A stretch of 9,328 nucleotides of DNA, taken from positions 1 through 9,328 of the forward strand of contig JAGLUH010000287.1 of assembly GCA_023134875.1 (NCBI GenBank), given 5' to 3'. The notes beneath the pieces are model-generated. The model had not been told where the DNA came from and made no database searches. It saw nothing but the letters and a program-made list of their open reading frames with translations. A program made the translations under genes and the position numbers. Position 1 is the first letter of the stretch. Each line of letters opens with the position of its first letter. Of this stretch, positions 6,638-9,328 are shown one piece after another. Source of the stretch: Candidatus Zixiibacteriota bacterium. Lineage in GTDB: Bacteria; Zixibacteria; MSB-5A5; CAIYYT01.

Positions 6638-7561
6638 ATGAAAGCGAGGCATTTCTCCTTTCTGTATTTATTTGTTTGTGTCGCCGCTCTTCTGTATCTG
6701 GCCGGCTGCGGCGATGATTCCCCCCTGACTGAGAATGACGGTTTCGAGATTCACGAGTGGGGTGTGCTGGCCGGCTGTAGCGGTGATGATTCCTATTTCC
6801 TGACCTCGCGACCGGAATCGGTTATGATAGTGCGGGAACCCGTTATCTACGTGCATGCCGACAATCCGAAACCGTTTACCGTAACGGTGACTTTCAACGG
6901 CGGTTATCCTACTGATACCTATCCAACCGCCAGTGTCAGCGGCAACAAGGCTACCTGGCAGAATGTGGAATTCGCGGAAAGTCTCAACTCGACCACGGCG
7001 CGCGGTGATAGCGGTTATGTGCCGTTGGAGGCTATTATCGGCACGCTCAACAATGTCGATGCCCGCATTCTCAAAGTCAATAACCAGAAGGCGAGGTTTC
7101 TTTTCTACGAGGGTGAAGTCCCCTGGCAAAACCGCATCGCCGTGGATTTGGGTAACGACACTGTCGCCCCAACGGTCACCAACAACGGCCAGTATCCGGT
7201 CTACAATCTCGTCCTGGTGACCTTCCCGGCGGGTTCCTGTTCGACGGGTGCGCGTGTTACCTGGTACAAAGAAAGCCTAAATCCCGGTGAGCAGTTTCAG
7301 TTTTCCTTTGTTCATCTTGACACCGTGATAACTCCCTGGTATTTCGATCTGGTCGCTTCCGGTTTCAGCAGCATGGAGGCGCAGGCCTTCGTCGATCTCT
7401 GGCGCCTGCCCTTCCTTAACACCATGGATTGCCAGCCGAATGCCAACCTGATCTATCGTTTCTCGCGGCAGGAATACGATGACCTGATCACGCTGGCAAT
7501 CAGCCCACCACCGGAAAAGGTTGTCCGGTCGCTTTACGTTCTGGTACACCTGCAAGAATGA
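6638..7561 (+). CDS. Lipoprotein of the uncharacterised HEWG-motif secreted family
   Basis: A 307-residue predicted lipoprotein. The signal peptide has a hydrophobic core (residues 7-21) and a lipobox LAGC with the lipidated cysteine at C24. The mature part begins with IHEWGV (38-43), followed by EPVIYVHAD (67-75), a YPTDTYP stretch with WQNVEF (107-112), FLFYEGEVPW (154-163), and a C-terminal region with EAQAFVDLW (247-255) and LAISPPPEKVVRSLYVLV (286-303). This block order matches, from memory, a family of uncharacterised exported proteins (usually HEWGTF) in Myxococcota, Planctomycetota and related groups. No enzymatic role is known to me. Mature cysteines are few (C47, C201, C265). The ATG at 6638 has AAGGAG 9 nt upstream; an earlier ATG at 6630 stops after two codons. 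Confidence 0.8.
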   Translation: MKARHFSFLYLFVCVAALLYLAGCGDDSPLTENDGFEIHEWGVLAGCSGDDSYFLTSRPESVMIVREPVIYVHADNPKPFTVTVTFNGGYPTDTYPTASVSGNKATWQNVEFAESLNSTTARGDSGYVPLEAIIGTLNNVDARILKVNNQKARFLFYEGEVPWQNRIAVDLGNDTVAPTVTNNGQYPVYNLVLVTFPAGSCSTGARVTWYKESLNPGEQFQFSFVHLDTVITPWYFDLVASGFSSMEAQAFVDLWRLPFLNTMDCQPNANLIYRFSRQEYDDLITLAISPPPEKVVRSLYVLVHLQE

Positions 7562-7572
7562 CGACGCACTCT

Positions 7573-7615
7573 TAGGCACAGTTCGCCGTACCTCTACGGA
7601 TTGAATCGCGCATCT
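7573..7615 (+). repeat. Decayed second copy of the palindromic element (copy B)
   Basis: The right half CGCCGTACCTCTACGGATTGAATC (7584-7607), followed by GCGCATCTTA, aligns with the right end of copy A (CCCCTAC, AAGTTGAATC, CAGCACCTTA) in the same orientation. The left arm is degraded (TTAGGCACAG). CCGTA-CCTC-TACGG (7586-7599) forms a short hairpin. It lies 12 nt after the lipoprotein stop and before the convergent OsmC gene, so it might slow transcription, but there is no T-tract. Nothing else is evident in the 7562-7713 gap. Confidence 0.5.
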
Positions 7616-7713
7616 TATATTTATGGTTGGGATACGTCGCGAAGTTGTCTCACAAGCTGAATTATGTATCTCCCATCCGACTAGATTGTACTCATAATGA
7701 CAACAGGCAACTT

Positions 7714-8136
7714 CTACAAGTCAGGTTCTCTTATCTCGTAGTCATGCGTGATCGCCACATTCCCTTTTAGCATGGCTATCGCACCGCAGTATTTCTCATC
7801 GGTCAGTTCAATCGACCGTTCCACATCGGCGGGACGAATACGTTTTCCCGTGAGGATATAGTGCAATCTTATCGCCGTAAAAACCTGCGGGTGCTCTTTT
7901 GCTCTGTCAGCGTCGACTTCCACAGCGAAATCAGACAATTTGGTTTTTTTCTTCCTCAGGATGGAAAGCACATCCATTGCCGCGCAACTGGCCACGCCCA
8001 GCAGCACCAGTTCCATCGGTCGTGCTCCCGCCAGAAAACCACCGAATTCCGCGGGTCCATCCATAGTGACCCAATGATTTGAGTCGCTTACTCCAGCCAA
8101 CGCGAGACCATCAATCCGTCTTATCTTTGCCTTCAT
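7714..8136 (-). CDS. OsmC/Ohr-family protein (YhfA-like putative peroxiredoxin)
   Basis: A 140-residue single-domain OsmC-family protein. Members reduce organic hydroperoxides with two cysteines, in the cytoplasm. Both are present: C51 in LLGVASCAAMDVL and C117 in DEKYCGAIAML. The substrate-side pattern GPAEFGGFLAGARPMELVLLG (about 27-47) is also intact. Length and the KYCG-type second cysteine suit the YhfA-like branch better than classic Ohr, but the exact substrate cannot be told. The ATG at 8134-8136 is preceded by an AGGGTGA ribosome site about 5 nt away. It converges with the lipoprotein gene and appears to be a single-gene unit. No good promoter is visible in the 93 nt upstream. Confidence 0.9.
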   Translation of the reverse strand: MKAKIRRIDGLALAGVSDSNHWVTMDGPAEFGGFLAGARPMELVLLGVASCAAMDVLSILRKKKTKLSDFAVEVDADRAKEHPQVFTAIRLHYILTGKRIRPADVERSIELTDEKYCGAIAMLKGNVAITHDYEIREPDL

Positions 8137-8229
8137 CTGTTCACCCTGCTTGTTTATGGATACAATTTCTTTTCAGATAGAACTCTCAAAATAAGGGCCA
8201 GCGTCCACGACTGTCGCCCAGCAGTAGTT

Positions 8230-8595
8230 TTAGTAAACCGACCAAACCGCATGGCTCGAATCCTTATACACCTGTTGATACCACTGCCGATATTGTTCGA
8301 GATTGGGCGGGCGATTGGGAGTAACCAGCTTCTTGTGGATGATGATATACTTGACCCAATAGGCTTTCAGTTCCGCCCGCTGCTTCTCCAGCTCAGCCAT
8401 ATCGAGGGAATCAATCAACGATCTACCCAGCTTGCGTGAGATCGAACTCTGCATAATCGGCAGGCCATGGTAAGTTTGGTAGAACATATAGCAATTACCC
8501 TTGGCATAGCCGGAAGGCAGATCGAGAATACCGAACTCCTCCTCGCCAGCCTCGATCATCTGGTAGCAATGAGGTATTTCTGTCGGAGTAATCAT
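8230..8595 (-). pseudogene. C-terminal fragment of a polytopic membrane glycosyltransferase-like protein
   Basis: The 121-residue frame lacks membrane segments but reads like the soluble end of large multi-helix membrane proteins of the glycosyltransferase-39/87 type. It has FGILDLPSGY (21-30), YMFYQTYHGLPIM (36-48), SISRK (51-55), VKYIIIHKKL (81-90) and a closing VYKDSSHAVWSVY. In those proteins the same blocks follow several hundred residues of membrane helices, absent here. An in-frame TGA lies two codons before the ATG (8593-8595), and no ribosome site precedes it. I infer a 5'-truncated remnant; a small free-standing protein with this fold remains possible. The 8596-8809 region upstream holds no recognisable missing part, only a short AACGC/GCGTT hairpin (8630-8641) and the cupin promoter. 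Confidence 0.55.
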
Positions 8596-8750
8596 CGTTC
8601 ACGCGCAGAGATACGACCCACCAAGAGGTAACGCAAGCGTTTTCCTGTCAGAGCGAGTTTGTGTGAAGCCCTTTTTTTCCTCAAAACAAGCGGTGGCCTA
8701 CCAGCGGATGGGGTTTGATGATGCTGTCTCTTGTTTCGCAGCTTTTTCCT

Positions 8751-8780
8751 TTGCTTTTCCGTCTCCCAAAAACGTATACT
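8751..8780 (+). promoter_or_regulatory. Probable sigma-70 promoter of the cupin gene
   Basis: TTGCTT (8751-8756, 4 of 6 consensus) and TATACT (8775-8780, 5 of 6) are separated by 18 nt. Transcription would start near 8787, about 23 nt before the cupin ATG. The spacing and distance to the gene are good, but the -35 match is modest. Confidence 0.45.
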
Positions 8781-8809
8781 AGCAGGAAAACCAGCAAAGC
8801 GAGGAAATT

Positions 8810-9157
8810 ATGCCGGTAGTAAAACACAGTGATATTAGATTCCAGGATGTCCAAATGGATAGTGCAATCAAGACCTCCAAGGCCAACGTGATCGGCGCGG
8901 CCGAGGGCTGGAAAGAGAACACCCTGCGGGTATTCCGCATCAGCAGCGGTGGGCAGACGCCGTATCATCAGCACGATTGGGAACATGTAATTCATGTCAT
9001 GGGGGGGCGCGGCAGGGTTACTATCGGCGGAGAAACCTTTGAACTTCACGAAAAGGACTTCGCCTTTATTCCGTCGAACACAATGCACCAGTTTAAGAAT
9101 CCGTACGATGAGGAGATCGAGTTCATCTGTATCGTCCCCGAACGGGGAGCACACTAA
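8810..9157 (+). CDS. Single-domain cupin (Cupin_2) metal-binding protein
   Basis: A 115-residue cytoplasmic protein with one beta-barrel cupin domain. Motif 1 is GGQTPYHQHDWEHVIHVMGG (47-66), giving likely metal ligands H53, H55 and E58 or H59. Motif 2, with FIPSNTMHQFKN (86-97), gives H93. The GRGRVTIGG turn between them is typical. The ligand set is complete, so it probably binds a divalent metal. Small cupins of this kind range from isomerases to dioxygenases and sugar-binding proteins, and the sequence does not say which. The ATG at 8810 follows a GAGG ribosome site with 5-nt spacing and a plausible promoter. A longish opposite-strand frame (8681-9154) lacks any family features and is treated as a shadow. 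Confidence 0.88.
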   Translation: MPVVKHSDIRFQDVQMDSAIKTSKANVIGAAEGWKENTLRVFRISSGGQTPYHQHDWEHVIHVMGGRGRVTIGGETFELHEKDFAFIPSNTMHQFKNPYDEEIEFICIVPERGAH

Positions 9158-9198
9158 GGGTCTGCAATTCTACTACAGCGAAAGAGCGGATGAACCCA

Positions 9199-9328
9199 TT
9201 ACTTAAGCAGCACCATTTTGCTGGTTTGCATCTGGTCGCCCGCCATATCAAGACCGAACCGGAGACCTGCCTTAACGCTACTATCCGGAAGTTTACCGAT
9301 CGTTTCGATATAATGGAAAAATCGCTGG
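9199..9328 (-). CDS. C-terminus of a probable secreted protein with a FlgD-like/type IX sorting tail (partial)
   Basis: A frame open to the right edge gives 43 residues and ends at TAA (9199-9201). The last part reads KAGLRFGLDMAGDQMQTSKMVLLK. The KMVLLK ending after a turn such as AGDQMQTS matches the C-terminal tails of exported proteins in FCB-group bacteria, where SGVYFYRL, a short turn and T-KMVLLK form the last strands of a FlgD-like or Por secretion tail. Here the usual YFYRL is replaced by LRFGLD, so the tail is divergent. The rest of the gene is outside the window, so its main domain cannot be judged. It converges with the cupin gene, leaving 41 nt between stops. Confidence 0.5.
   Translation of the reverse strand, partial: QRFFHYIETIGKLPDSSVKAGLRFGLDMAGDQMQTSKMVLLK

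Noticed and set aside
7641..7714. GAAGTTG/CAACTTC inverted repeat between the lipoprotein and OsmC genes
   Set aside because: Only 7 bp arms with 60 nt between them and no T-tract; likely chance, not a convincing bidirectional terminator.
8630..8641. AACGC-AA-GCGTT hairpin upstream of the cupin gene
   Set aside because: Short stem followed by only a few T residues; not near the end of any identified gene, so not called as a terminator.
8681..9154. 157-residue minus-strand open frame
   Set aside because: It overlaps the cupin gene, which has a full metal-binding motif, ribosome site and promoter; the opposite frame has none of these.
5597..9328. A possible new defence or multi-gene system to the right of the atp operon
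   Set aside because: Genes lie on different strands, with separate promoters or gaps, and show no shared theme, no nuclease, helicase, transposase or toxin-antitoxin features.

Overview
The window looks like bacterial chromosome, probably from an FCB-group-like lineage (Zixibacteria, KSB1 or Calditrichota type). I suggest this with only moderate confidence. The supporting signs are an ATP synthase operon with both atpZ and atpI in front, a MEMO-family AmmeMemoRadiSam protein, a protein C-terminus ending KMVLLK like a FlgD-like/type IX sorting tail, and interspersed palindromic repeats between genes. No rRNA, tRNA, CRISPR array, phage gene or transposase is visible.

Positions 1-5092, minus strand: the F0F1 ATP synthase operon, read from right to left. 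A near-perfect sigma-70 promoter (5065-5092) drives atpZ-atpI-atpB-atpE-atpF-atpH-atpA-atpG, and atpG runs off the left edge. The beta and epsilon genes (atpD, atpC) would be expected just outside. Four of the eight genes appear to start with GTG or TTG. The only large gap inside the operon, between atpE and atpF, holds a long inverted repeat in the place where transcript processing would help make extra c subunit. The c subunit has the residues of a proton-type ring.

Positions 5093-5596: non-coding. It holds a small operator-like dyad upstream of the atp promoter, several degenerate copies of a CCCAAAA-centred repeat, and a 50-nt imperfect palindrome flanked by a 7-bp direct repeat. A decayed second copy of the palindrome's right half lies at 7573-7615.

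Positions 5597-7561: two divergently transcribed genes. On the minus strand is a MEMO1-like protein (AmmeMemoRadiSam protein B) with its metal-site residues intact. On the plus strand is a lipoprotein of an uncharacterised secreted family marked by an N-terminal HEWG motif. Their shared 189-nt upstream region contains a perfect 7-bp dyad.

Positions 7562-9328: a loose set of single genes. These are an OsmC-like peroxiredoxin (minus), an orphan 121-residue C-terminal fragment of what looks like a large membrane glycosyltransferase-type protein (minus, probable pseudogene), a small single-domain cupin with its own promoter (plus), and the last 43 codons of a secreted protein entering from the right edge (minus).

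The ATP synthase genes form one functional complex. The genes to the right show no clear joint pathway. I found no convincing new multi-gene system. The best leads are the lipoprotein family, the repeat elements and the regulatory structures around the atp operon.
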